NCBI GenBank assembly: GCA_017792345.1
Contig: CP051228.1
Span: 620,001-684,000, forward strand
Source: Mesoflavibacter sp.
GTDB taxonomy: Bacteria > Pseudomonadota > Alphaproteobacteria > UBA8366 > Aestuariispiraceae
Length of the DNA stretch: 64,000 nt
Reading direction: 5' to 3'
The notes beneath the pieces are model-generated. The model was not told where the DNA came from, searched no databases, and saw only the letters and a program-made list of their open reading frames with translations. Within the stretch, counting starts at the first letter, position 1. Every line of letters begins with the position of its first letter. Position numbers and translations under genes: made by a program. Below are positions 35,863-44,022 of the stretch, in pieces.

Positions 35863-37293
35863 TTAGGCGGCTTGATCCGCATGGGAGGCAAATTGTTCGA
35901 GGGAAATCGTCCGGTCTGCCCAATGGTGTGCGATGTGAGCGCTGTGGGTGACCAGAAGGATTGCAGTCTCGGTCTCCGCGGCCACGTCGGTCATCATTTC
36001 CATGACGGCGCGCTGCGTGACGGGGTCCAGGCGTGATGTCGGCTCGTCGGCCAGGATGACGGCGGGGCGTAGCGCCAGGACGCGGGCCAGGGCGAGCCGC
36101 TGCAATTCACCGCCGGAAACCTCGGCCGGTTTGCGATCCAGCATGTCGAGGGTAAGCCCCAACCGCTCTATCAGATTGGTCAACCGGCCGGCCGGAACCG
36201 TATGACGCCGTTCCAAATCCTCGAACCCGCCACGAAGGGTGACGCGCGGCGGAAAGGCGGCCGGCGGGTCCTGATAGAGCTTCTGTATGGCAAATCGGGA
36301 CTGGGCCCGGCCAAGGCGGCGCACCTGGCCTTGTGACGGCGAAATCAAACCGGCCATCGTGTCGACAAGTGTTGTCTTGCCGAGCCCGCTCGGTCCGCTG
36401 ACAGCAAGCCTGGCGCCGGCCTGCATCGTGAATGTGAGACCGTCCACCAGGGTTCGGCCCGCCCGCGCGATGCCAAGGTTTTCCGCCGCAAGAACCGGCT
36501 CCCCGCCGGCGGCGCCGGCAGACGGCGGAAGGTCCGGCCAGTTCGACGGATCGGCTGCGACCAATTCCCGCCCATAGGCGCTTTGCGGCGCGGTCAGGAC
36601 CCGGTCGACCGGTCCCGATTCCACGATCTCGCCGGCGCGCAGAATGATCGCATCGCCGCCAAGGGCCATGGCGACAGAGACGTCATGGGTGATCGTCACC
36701 AGGATGCCGCCACCGTCCACGAAGCCCTTCAGCAAGGCCACAACATCGTCGCACAATGCCGGATCCAACCCCTTGGTCGGTTCATCGGCCAGCAGGACGC
36801 CGGCACCGGCCGCCGTCGCCGCGGAAAAGGCAACGCGTTGCGCCATCCCCCCCGATAGCGTCCCCGGACGACCGGCCAGCGCCGAAGCGCGCAGCCCCAG
36901 AGCCGAAAGCGACGCCTGCGCACGTGACAAGGCATCGGCCCAGCTCCGCCCCGCCAGTTCCACATGGGTCTCGGCAACCTGGATCGCATTGCGCATCAGG
37001 GGATCGAGCGCCCGCCAGGGTTCCTGCGGCAACATGGAAATCCGGCGCCCCCACAGGGCCTCGCGGTCCTGGCGGGGTAGAGTATCGAGCCGCCTCTCCT
37101 CCAGGAGAACCGCCCCCGACGCGTGCAGCCCTTTGGGCAGGGCCCCCATCACCGCCTGGGCGATGAGGCTCTTTCCGGCGCCGGTTTCGCCCAGAATTGT
37201 CAGTGCCCGTCCGGGCGCGGCGGTAAAGCCGATGCTGGTTACCAGGCGCTTCGACCCGACCCTTACTTCCAGATCGTCAACAACCAGACTCAT
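35863..37293 (-). CDS. Peptide/nickel-type ABC importer, fused double ATPase
   Basis: This 476-aa protein has two ABC ATPase domains, equivalent to a DppD-DppF fusion. The first (about 1-225) has Walker A GETGAGKS, signature LSGGMAQR and Walker B VLLADEP. The second (about 240-476) has GPSGLGKT, VSGGELQR and VILADEP. The start is set by the ATGA overlap with the permease gene. It is the last gene of the operon that begins at 40599 behind a Zur box, so it probably powers import of a zinc-related ligand (inference). Confidence 0.9.
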   Translation of the reverse strand: MSLVVDDLEVRVGSKRLVTSIGFTAAPGRALTILGETGAGKSLIAQAVMGALPKGLHASGAVLLEERRLDTLPRQDREALWGRRISMLPQEPWRALDPLMRNAIQVAETHVELAGRSWADALSRAQASLSALGLRASALAGRPGTLSGGMAQRVAFSAATAAGAGVLLADEPTKGLDPALCDDVVALLKGFVDGGGILVTITHDVSVAMALGGDAIILRAGEIVESGPVDRVLTAPQSAYGRELVAADPSNWPDLPPSAGAAGGEPVLAAENLGIARAGRTLVDGLTFTMQAGARLAVSGPSGLGKTTLVDTMAGLISPSQGQVRRLGRAQSRFAIQKLYQDPPAAFPPRVTLRGGFEDLERRHTVPAGRLTNLIERLGLTLDMLDRKPAEVSGGELQRLALARVLALRPAVILADEPTSRLDPVTQRAVMEMMTDVAAETETAILLVTHSAHIAHHWADRTISLEQFASHADQAA

Positions 37294-38075
37294 CGTTCTT
37301 CCTCCACGCCCGCGGCAAAGCGCAGGCTGAGCACGGTAAACGCCAGGCAAAGGACCGGCGCCGCGATCGCCCACGGGGCTTCGCGCCAACTCGGCATCAT
37401 TTCCGCCATCATGACACCCCATTCCGGGGTCGGCGGCCGCAGACCGACGGAGATGAAGCCCAGCGTGGCGAGCGCAGTAACGACCGTCGCGGCCCCGAAG
37501 GCGGCCAGGGTCAGCAATTGGTCGGCAAAGTCCGGAACCAGATGGCGCCTCAGGACATGCCACTTGCCCAGGCCGAGAAGCTCCGCCGCTTCCACGGCGG
37601 GAGACGCAACCACAATCCGGGTCCGCACGCGGGTAACGCGGAAGAATTCCACCCAGAGCGTCAGGGAGAGCCCGATATAGAGGGTCCACCAGCTGTTCGG
37701 ATGGATCGCCGCAAGCAGCAGAACCAGCAGCAGACCCGGCAGTGCCAACACGGAATCCGAAAACAGCCCGAAGAGCCGGTCGACCCATCCGCCGCGCCAG
37801 CCCGCGACGACGCCCAAGGAGACGCCGAGAAGTGCCGCACTGGCCACCGCGAACCCGGCCAGACCGAGGGTGATCTGTGCGCCGCCCAGCAGGCGCGCGG
37901 CGAGATCGCGTCCCAAATGGTCCGTGCCGAGCATGTGCCCGCCGGTTCCAGGCGGAACAAGGATCGCCCGCAGATCCTGGCGCGCCGGATCATAGCCGGT
38001 GATGTCCGGCCCCAAGACTGTTGCAATCGCCAGCCCCGTCAGACCGGCAATACCTGCAATGCGCAGCGCCTTCAT
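37290..38075 (-). CDS. Peptide/nickel-type ABC importer permease, DppC/NikC type
   Basis: This 261-aa inner-membrane permease has about six helices. The N-terminal periplasmic HMLGTDHLGRDLAARLL motif is typical of DppC/NikC, and the EAA loop lies around ASPAVEAAELLGLGKWHVLRRHLVP. It overlaps the genes on both sides by 4 bp. It pairs with the DppB-type permease upstream. Confidence 0.92.
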   Translation of the reverse strand: MKALRIAGIAGLTGLAIATVLGPDITGYDPARQDLRAILVPPGTGGHMLGTDHLGRDLAARLLGGAQITLGLAGFAVASAALLGVSLGVVAGWRGGWVDRLFGLFSDSVLALPGLLLVLLLAAIHPNSWWTLYIGLSLTLWVEFFRVTRVRTRIVVASPAVEAAELLGLGKWHVLRRHLVPDFADQLLTLAAFGAATVVTALATLGFISVGLRPPTPEWGVMMAEMMPSWREAPWAIAAPVLCLAFTVLSLRFAAGVEEER

Positions 38076-39064
38076 GCCCGCCTCCGCGGATCCAGTGCCA
38101 GACAGATCACCTCGACGGTGAAACTCAGAAGCACGAAGCCAAGCCCCAGCATCAGCGCGGTGCCTTGAAGCATCGGCACGTCGCGTTCAAAAATCGCGTG
38201 GGTCAGCGCATGGCCGATCCCGGGCCAGGCGAAAATGCTCTCGACCACAACCACACCTTCAACGAGGAGCGCGGCCTGAACGCCGAGATATGCGACCACC
38301 GGCACGGCGGCATTGCGCGCCCCGTGCCGCCGAAGCGCTGTGCCCATCGACAGCCCCTTGTGCCGGGCGAACTGGAATGCCTCGCCGGCGACCGTCTCCG
38401 CGACGGCGTTGCGCACAACACGACTGAGTACGGTCGCCAGCACGATCCCGAGGGTCAGGGATGGCAGAAGCAAGTGCCCGCCATGCCCGTGTCCGGCCGC
38501 AGGCAGAATGCCGAGCTGAACCGCAAAGAAGAGCATCAGGATAATGCTGAGAAGAAAGGCCGGCAGCGCCCTGAACACGACCGTCAGCCCCCCAAGGACA
38601 CGGTCGAACGCACCGCCGGGTCGCAGTCCGGCCAAGGTACCCGTCGGCACGGCGATGACCAATGCGAAGAGAAGGGCACCGACGGCCAATGCGATGCTAT
38701 GACCCAGTTGATGCGACAAGGCATGCGCGACCGGATCGCCCGTCACGGCCGACCGGCCCAGATCCAGCATCAGGATATGGCCGACCCAATCCGCGACCCG
38801 CTGCCAGGCCGGTCGGTCGAGACCCAATTCAATCCGGACCTGTTCCGCCGCCGCACCGGTCAGCATGTCATAGCCATACCGGCCGGCTGCGATGCGATAG
38901 GCGGCGTCTCCCGGCAACGCCTCCATCATTGCAAAGCTGACGATTCCGATGACGAGCGCCACCAGTAGTGCCTGGACGAGACGCCCGAGCGCCAAGCGCC
39001 CGAGCGTCGCGAGTGGCCCCGAATTCCCGATCGACTCCGGGAGAAGTCCGGACCGGACCGTCAT
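38072..39064 (-). CDS. Peptide/nickel-type ABC importer permease, DppB/NikB type
   Basis: This 330-aa permease has about six helices. The N-terminus contains FAMMEALPGDAA, the DppB-type signature. The EAA loop is near GEAFQFARHKGLSMGTALRRHGARNA, and the family's conserved C-terminal ESIFAWPGIGHALTHAI block is present. The start is set by the ATGA overlap with the binding-protein gene at 39061-39064. Longer in-frame starts inside that gene are unlikely. Confidence 0.92.
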   Translation of the reverse strand: MTVRSGLLPESIGNSGPLATLGRLALGRLVQALLVALVIGIVSFAMMEALPGDAAYRIAAGRYGYDMLTGAAAEQVRIELGLDRPAWQRVADWVGHILMLDLGRSAVTGDPVAHALSHQLGHSIALAVGALLFALVIAVPTGTLAGLRPGGAFDRVLGGLTVVFRALPAFLLSIILMLFFAVQLGILPAAGHGHGGHLLLPSLTLGIVLATVLSRVVRNAVAETVAGEAFQFARHKGLSMGTALRRHGARNAAVPVVAYLGVQAALLVEGVVVVESIFAWPGIGHALTHAIFERDVPMLQGTALMLGLGFVLLSFTVEVICLALDPRRRA

Positions 39065-40599
39065 TCGGCCCACCGCAGTTTCGACAGTTCGTAACTGCGT
39101 TCCAGCGGGTCGACGATCACGCCCTGCAGGGTGTCGGGATGGGCCACCGTATGGGTGTACCAGGCGATCGGAACGACCGGCAGATCCTTGTGAACGGCCG
39201 CCACGGCCAAATCGATCGCAGGACCGCGCGTCGCAGGATCGCTCTCCGCCCGTGCCTTGGCCAGCGCTTGGGCCACGTCGGGCGCATCCCAGTTCATGGC
39301 ACCCCAATCCGCGCCACCGGCCCCGAAATCTTCCGCCGCGTTCACGACGGGGTCCGGCGTCAGGCCATAGTTGCGCGCGAACAGGGCGACATCGAGAGAT
39401 CCGTCCTGATGCCCGGACGGGATTTCCGAAAAGTTTCCGACGGAGACGTCGAGCGCCACTCCGATCTGGCGCCACTGATCCTGCAGCGCGGCCGCGATCA
39501 GCGGCAGCTCCGGGCGGTTCGGGAATGTCCGTAACGTCAGGGCAAAGCGAACTCCATCACGAACGAGAATGCCGTCTTTGCCCTGCGCCCAGCCCAGGGC
39601 GGCAAGCGACTGACGCGCGATGTCCGGATCGTAGGCCAGCGGTACCAGCGTCGGATCATGCCAGTCGGCAAGGGCCGGCGGGAACAACTGGCTGGCAGTG
39701 GCGTCGGGGAAGCGCAGAATGCCCGCGGCAATGCCGTCGCGATCGATCGCGAGGCTGAGCGCCTGGCGCGCTTCCGCCTCCGTCAGCGCGGGATGGGCAA
39801 GATTGAGCTTGAGGACGATCGTGCGGGGGATCGGGACCGCCTTGACCTCGACCGGTTCCAATTGGCTGAGCCGGCTGTACCCGGCCGGATCCAGGGTAAA
39901 GACAAGATCGGCATCGCCGCTTTCGGCCATCAACGCCCGCGTTTCCGCCCGGGACGTGGAGATGTAGCGGGCGGCTTCCAGATGGGCCGCTTCCCCCCAA
40001 TAGCCATCAAACCGCTTCAGGCTGAGGGAACTCGGCGGATCGATCTGTGCCACCTGGAACGGGCCGGTGCCGATCACCGAAACCACCTTCCCGTCGCCGT
40101 CGAAAGACGCCGGAGCCAGGATGAGGGCCGTATAGTTCGCCAGAACAGCAGGCAGTGCGGCAAACTTCTCCGTAAGGCGGATGACGACCGCATCGCCATC
40201 GGCGTCGATCTCCGCAATCGGCAGGTTCTGCAGGACACCGGGTTGCGTCACGGCGCGCTTCAGGCTGGCGACGGCGGCATCCGCGCTCAACTCTGTGCCG
40301 TCATGGAACCGGACGCCGTCGCGCAGTTGGAAGCGCCAGACCAGACCATCGCCGCCGACCTGCCATTCGGTTGCGAGGCCAGGGCGCAACTGGCCGTCAA
40401 TCCCGGCATCCACCAGGGTTTCGGCAACTTCCATCCGCTGAAACGTGTAACCGTCCGAGGCCGGGTCCATGCCGTTGACGTGCCAGGGCGCGGCGACGAC
40501 GACGTCGGTCCGGCCCTGTGCCGTCGACGCCGTGCTTGTAGCGAACACGGCGGCGGCAGCAATAGCCGCGCCGAACATTGCTTTGGTGAACGCACGCAT
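39061..40599 (-). CDS. Zur-linked ABC importer substrate-binding protein (SBP_bac_5)
   Basis: This 512-aa periplasmic binding protein of the peptide/nickel family begins with a Sec signal (MRAFTKAMFGAAIAAAAVFA, cleavage probably near STAQG). The fold follows, with GLATEWQVGGDGLVWRFQLRDG and GTGPFQV family blocks. I chose the ATG at 40599 because GGAGG lies 5 nt before it. A start at 40611 would include that ribosome site. It is the first gene of a four-gene importer operon, and a Zur box lies 279 bp upstream. Binding of a metallophore, as in Cnt/nickel-type systems, is plausible (inference). No His-rich loop is visible. Confidence 0.9.
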   Translation of the reverse strand: MRAFTKAMFGAAIAAAAVFATSTASTAQGRTDVVVAAPWHVNGMDPASDGYTFQRMEVAETLVDAGIDGQLRPGLATEWQVGGDGLVWRFQLRDGVRFHDGTELSADAAVASLKRAVTQPGVLQNLPIAEIDADGDAVVIRLTEKFAALPAVLANYTALILAPASFDGDGKVVSVIGTGPFQVAQIDPPSSLSLKRFDGYWGEAAHLEAARYISTSRAETRALMAESGDADLVFTLDPAGYSRLSQLEPVEVKAVPIPRTIVLKLNLAHPALTEAEARQALSLAIDRDGIAAGILRFPDATASQLFPPALADWHDPTLVPLAYDPDIARQSLAALGWAQGKDGILVRDGVRFALTLRTFPNRPELPLIAAALQDQWRQIGVALDVSVGNFSEIPSGHQDGSLDVALFARNYGLTPDPVVNAAEDFGAGGADWGAMNWDAPDVAQALAKARAESDPATRGPAIDLAVAAVHKDLPVVPIAWYTHTVAHPDTLQGVIVDPLERSYELSKLRWAE

Positions 40600-40655
40600 G
40601 TGTACCTCCATGGGAAGGAAATTGAGGAATGTTGGATTGGCGGGCGGAACGAGGG

Positions 40656-40785
40656 TCAGATCTCGTTCGCTGGCTGTCGGATAGGGTCAATCACGCGGAC
40701 CGAACGGGTTTCGCCGGTGCCTTCAATGGGTGTCGACCGATGAACTAGGGCCAAGCGCGGGTAGTCGTCGATCATGCTGGCTCAA
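40656..40785 (-). pseudogene. Deletion scar: zigA start joined to DUF1826 end
   Basis: Reading the minus strand, TTGAGCCAG at 40785 matches the start of the intact zigA at 8708. The next codons give SQHDRRLP against SQNDQRLP. Within about ten codons the similarity switches to the end of DUF1826: [15 protein letters not shown]...IDPIRQPANEI, then a stop at 40656. About 24 of 30 residues are identical to the C-terminus of the protein encoded at 9922. The frames differ, so no fusion protein is made, and translation from TTG would stop after 20 residues. The distance from the Zur box to TTG (93 bp) equals that at the intact copy (95 bp). I infer a large internal deletion in a former zigA-DUF1826-importer operon. 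Confidence 0.85.
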
Positions 40786-40877
40786 CGCGTGGCTCCATGG
40801 ATTCCTGAATTGCCCGAAGCCTGTCCCGGATCTGCGCGATGTTTCGTCTTCTGGCTTCTACGGTAAGATTAGATTGG

Positions 40878-40894
40878 ACGTTATATCATAACAT
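40878..40894. promoter_or_regulatory. Zur box upstream of the ABC importer
   Basis: ACGTTATATCATAACAT differs from the perfect box at 8597 by one arm base and two bases in the non-conserved centre. It lies 93 bp from the zigA remnant start and 279 bp from the importer's first gene, with no other gene between. It should place the importer under zinc-dependent repression. Confidence 0.82.
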
Positions 40895-41035
40895 CAGATT
40901 TGCAAGCGGCTCTCTTTGAATTTTTTATGTTCTGATCTGGAACAACGACGACCGGCAGCCGCACAATGCTGCAGCATTCGTCATTGGCCGTGCGTCGATA
41001 GGAATTGGGGATTTACGAATCCGCAGATGGCCCAT
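40895..41035. other. Intergenic stretch right of the second Zur box
   Basis: Together with 40600-40894 this is a 557-bp gap between genes. Apart from the deletion scar, the Zur box and the palindrome at 41036, I see no gene, RNA or repeat here. Confidence 0.5.
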
Positions 41036-41067
41036 GATCCCCCCGACCGGCATCGGTCGGGGGGATC
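41036..41067. terminator. Perfect 14-bp inverted repeat after the dehydrogenase gene
   Basis: GATCCCCCCGACCG and CGGTCGGGGGGATC flank a GCAT loop. It lies 90 bp beyond the stop of the minus-strand dehydrogenase gene and could end that operon. No T-run follows on the minus strand, so it may instead be a Rho-assisted barrier or another palindromic element. Confidence 0.5.
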
Positions 41068-41156
41068 AAAAGGAACCACCTGTCGCGCCCAACCCAACAG
41101 GAACGCGCGATTCGGCGGACCCGCCGGAGACCGCGCGACCGTTGCTGCCGGCGGGG

Positions 41157-42020
41157 TCAGCGCAATCGGGTCAGCAGGCTGGACGTGTCCCATTTGCCGC
41201 CGCCGTTCCGCTGAACATCGGCATAGAACTGGTCCACCAGCGCGCCGAGCGGCGCGGTGCCGCCCAGCCGGGCGACCTCTTTCAAGGCGATGCCCAGATC
41301 CTTGCGCATCCAGTCGACGGCGAAGCCGAAACCGTATTCGCCCGCCGCCATGGTCTTCCAGCGGTTGGACATCTGCCAGGATCCGGCCGCCCCTTCTGCA
41401 ATCGTCTCCATGACCGCGGCGATGTCGAGTTCGGCGGCCTGGGCCAGCGCCATCCCTTCGGACAGGCCCTGTACCACACCGGCAATGCAAAGCTGGTTGA
41501 CCATCTTCGCCGTCTGTCCGGCCCCGACATCGCCGATACGGGTCACTTTCCTGGCGAAGGCATCGAGGACCGGGGCGATCCGGTCGAAGACTTCCTGCTC
41601 ACCGCCGACCATGACGGTCAGCTTGCCGTTCTCGGCGCCGGCCTGACCGCCGGATACCGGCGCGTCGAGATAGCCGATACCGCGCGCCGCCAGAATGCCC
41701 GCCAGTTCCCGCGCCACATCGGCCGAAGTAGTCGTGCAGTCGACATAGCAGGCGCCCGTCGCCATAGCCCCGAAGGCGCCATCCGGGCCCAGGGTCACGG
41801 CGCGCAGGTCGTCGTCATTGCCGACACAGCTGAACACGATATCCGCACCCGCCGCCGCTTCTTCAGGGGTCGCGGCCTGGCTGCCCCCGAATTCGCGGAC
41901 CCAATCCGCGCCGCGCGCGGCCGTGCGGTTATAGACGCGGACGGTATGTCCCGCCTTCGCCAGATGCCCCGCCATCGGGAAGCCCATCACGCCCAAACCG
42001 ATCCATCCGATCGTGCTCAT
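41157..42020 (-). CDS. 3-hydroxyisobutyrate dehydrogenase-family NAD(P)-dependent oxidoreductase
   Basis: This 287-aa beta-hydroxyacid dehydrogenase has an N-terminal Rossmann motif (GWIGLGVMGFPMAGHL), the substrate-binding DAPVSGG motif near 119-125, and the catalytic Lys in GAGQTAKMVNQ (about 171). Family members oxidise 3-hydroxyisobutyrate, tartronate semialdehyde or related acids. Which one cannot be decided here. The start overlaps the DinB gene stop by 4 bp, and GGAG precedes the ATG. Confidence 0.9.
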   Translation of the reverse strand: MSTIGWIGLGVMGFPMAGHLAKAGHTVRVYNRTAARGADWVREFGGSQAATPEEAAAGADIVFSCVGNDDDLRAVTLGPDGAFGAMATGACYVDCTTTSADVARELAGILAARGIGYLDAPVSGGQAGAENGKLTVMVGGEQEVFDRIAPVLDAFARKVTRIGDVGAGQTAKMVNQLCIAGVVQGLSEGMALAQAAELDIAAVMETIAEGAAGSWQMSNRWKTMAAGEYGFGFAVDWMRKDLGIALKEVARLGGTAPLGALVDQFYADVQRNGGGKWDTSSLLTRLR

Positions 42021-42553
42021 TTCTCAATCTCCTTACCGCTATGTGAGGTTTCGGACCAGGCGTCCCGCAGGAAGACCGTCAGGTCGTTCGACGCCATGCG
42101 GGGACGCAAAGGGTGCATCAACGCGCTGATGAAGCCGCGGTGATAGGTGGCGTGGTTCGTCAGATGCAGCAGGATGTCGGCGCGCGACATCGCGCCCCGC
42201 CCGCCGCCGACGAAGTCGAAATCGATAACTTCCGCCAGGTCGCCGCCATCCCACCGTTCCGCGCAGGCGACGTAATACCCGTCTATCGCCCTCAGCCGCG
42301 CCGCGACCTCCGCGAAGGGCAGAACCGCGTCCCGGTGACGGGCGGTATGGGGATGGGTGCGCCCTTCCAGATGCGCCTGAAAGATTTCGCAGACGACCAG
42401 AATATGGTCGAAAGTTCCCGAGATTGATCCGAACAGGGCGTCCCGCGATGCCATCAGTTCCGCATCCGGCAAGGCCTCGGCATTCTTCAGCATCACATCG
42501 TCGGCCCAGGCCATATAGGCGGTCATCCGGCGTACGATATTGGGGTCGGACAT
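42017..42553 (-). CDS. DinB family protein
   Basis: This 178-aa four-helix-bundle DinB/YfiT-type protein has the metal-binding histidines in FDHILVV (about residue 49) and in LTNHATYHRGF (about 132-136). Members often act as thiol-dependent transferases or isomerases. The substrate is unknown. It has a strong ribosome site, AGGAGG. It is divergent from the MocR gene, whose operator-like repeats lie between them, so it may be a MocR target together with the coupled dehydrogenase. Confidence 0.88.
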   Translation of the reverse strand: MSDPNIVRRMTAYMAWADDVMLKNAEALPDAELMASRDALFGSISGTFDHILVVCEIFQAHLEGRTHPHTARHRDAVLPFAEVAARLRAIDGYYVACAERWDGGDLAEVIDFDFVGGGRGAMSRADILLHLTNHATYHRGFISALMHPLRPRMASNDLTVFLRDAWSETSHSGKEIEK

Positions 42554-42589
42554 AGGTCACCTCCTTGATTTCGGGCATATGAGGCTGCA

Positions 42590-42629
42590 ATATTGATCCG
42601 AGCAATCTGTATATTGATCTCGGAGCAAT
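42590..42629 (+). promoter_or_regulatory. Direct repeat operator-like site for the MocR regulator
   Basis: ATATTGATCCGAGCAAT (42590-42606) is repeated as ATATTGATC plus TCGGAGCAAT (42611-42629). The repeat starts are 21 bp apart, two helical turns. They lie between the divergent DinB and MocR genes and run up to the MocR ribosome site. Direct repeats of this spacing are typical of MocR-type binding sites, so autoregulation is likely (inference). Confidence 0.6.
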
Positions 42630-42631
42630 AA

Positions 42632-43975
42632 TTGTCGAAACCCTATGCCCGGATCGCCGACGGCATCGCCCGCCGGATCGCGTCCGGCGACCTTCCGGTC
42701 GGAACACGCCTGCCGCCGCAGCGCCGCTTCGCCTATGACCAGGGCATCGCAGTATCGACCGCAAGCCGTGTTTATGAGGAGTTGCGGCGGCGGGGGCTCG
42801 TTTCCGGTGAGGTCGGCCGGGGCACCTATGTCGCCAGCCGCTTCACCCCGCTGGACCCCGCACAGCAGGAACCGCCGGGCCTGGGGGTCGATCTGGAGAT
42901 CGTCTTCCGGCTGTCGGCCGACGCCAAGCAGACGATCGCCCAGTCGACCGCCCGCTTCTTCAAATCCGGCTTGCCGGATCGCGCGACCCTGCCGCCGTCC
43001 GTCCACGCAGATCCGGAGACGGCGGCTGCGTTGGCCAATCTGACATCGGTCGATGGTTTTCAGGTCACAACTGACAATCTGCTTCTGGCGGGCAGCGGCA
43101 AGGAAGCCATCGCCGCCGCCTTTTCGGCCCTGGCCCCGCGCGGCGGCCGCATCGCCGTCGAGGCCCTGACCTATCCTTTCGCGATCGCGGCGGCACGTTT
43201 GCTGGGGATCGAACTGGTGCCGGTCCCAGTGGATGCGGAAGGGATCGATCCGGCGGCCATGGACCGGCTGGCGCGGGAGGGGCTGCAGGGTGTCTATCTG
43301 CAGCCGACCCATCAAAGCCCGCTGGTCCTGACGCAAACCCGGGCCAGGCGGCAGGAGATTGCGGCCGTCCTGATCCGGCACGACCTGCCCGCGATCGAGG
43401 ACCAGGTCTATGGCTTCCTGCGGCCCGCCCCACCGGTCGCGGCCTTTGCGCCGGATCATGTGATTCAGATCGACAGCCTGTCCAAACGCCTGATGCCCGG
43501 TCTTGCGCTGGGCATGATCGTCGCGCCAATGCGGTTTCAGGAGGCGCTGGCCCGGTCGCTGCGCGCGGGGGGATGGATGGCGCCCTCTCTGGCGGTCGCC
43601 TTGGCCCGGCATTGGCTGCAGGAGGACGTGCCGGCGGCGGTCGAGGCATCGAAACGCCGGGATGCGGCGGCCATGTACGACCTCGCCCGGGCGGCCTTCG
43701 CGGAGCTGGACTTCCGGGGCGCGCCCGATGCGCTGCATGGATGGCTGACCCTGCCCGGCGCTTGGCGTGGGGAAAGCTTCGCCGCCGCCTGCGCCGATCT
43801 GGGCATCGCCGTAGCACCCGGCCACAGCTTCGCGGTGATCCCGGGCAACGCGCCGCCCGGTGTGCGGATCGCCTTTTCCGCCGCCGATCTCGGCACCTGG
43901 AAGCTCGCCCTGACCGAGGTTGCGTCCCTGGCACGGAAGGGCCCGCACCAGAGCACTGAGCCGCGCATCGATTAG
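42632..43975 (+). CDS. MocR-type regulator (GntR HTH plus class I aminotransferase domain)
   Basis: This 447-aa protein has an N-terminal GntR winged helix (about 1-70; VGTRLPPQRRFA, VSTASRVYEELRRRGLV) and a fold-type I PLP aminotransferase-like domain with the Lys in DSLSKRLMPG (about 289). It starts with TTG, preceded by GGAG at 6 nt. The regulated genes are probably the divergent DinB and dehydrogenase pair or itself. The effector is unknown. An esterase gene follows after 47 bp. Confidence 0.92.
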   Translation: MSKPYARIADGIARRIASGDLPVGTRLPPQRRFAYDQGIAVSTASRVYEELRRRGLVSGEVGRGTYVASRFTPLDPAQQEPPGLGVDLEIVFRLSADAKQTIAQSTARFFKSGLPDRATLPPSVHADPETAAALANLTSVDGFQVTTDNLLLAGSGKEAIAAAFSALAPRGGRIAVEALTYPFAIAAARLLGIELVPVPVDAEGIDPAAMDRLAREGLQGVYLQPTHQSPLVLTQTRARRQEIAAVLIRHDLPAIEDQVYGFLRPAPPVAAFAPDHVIQIDSLSKRLMPGLALGMIVAPMRFQEALARSLRAGGWMAPSLAVALARHWLQEDVPAAVEASKRRDAAAMYDLARAAFAELDFRGAPDALHGWLTLPGAWRGESFAAACADLGIAVAPGHSFAVIPGNAPPGVRIAFSAADLGTWKLALTEVASLARKGPHQSTEPRID

Positions 43976-44022
43976 CGAAGCATGCTATGCCGTCAATCGA
44001 TCAACCCGTTTGAGGATTCCCC

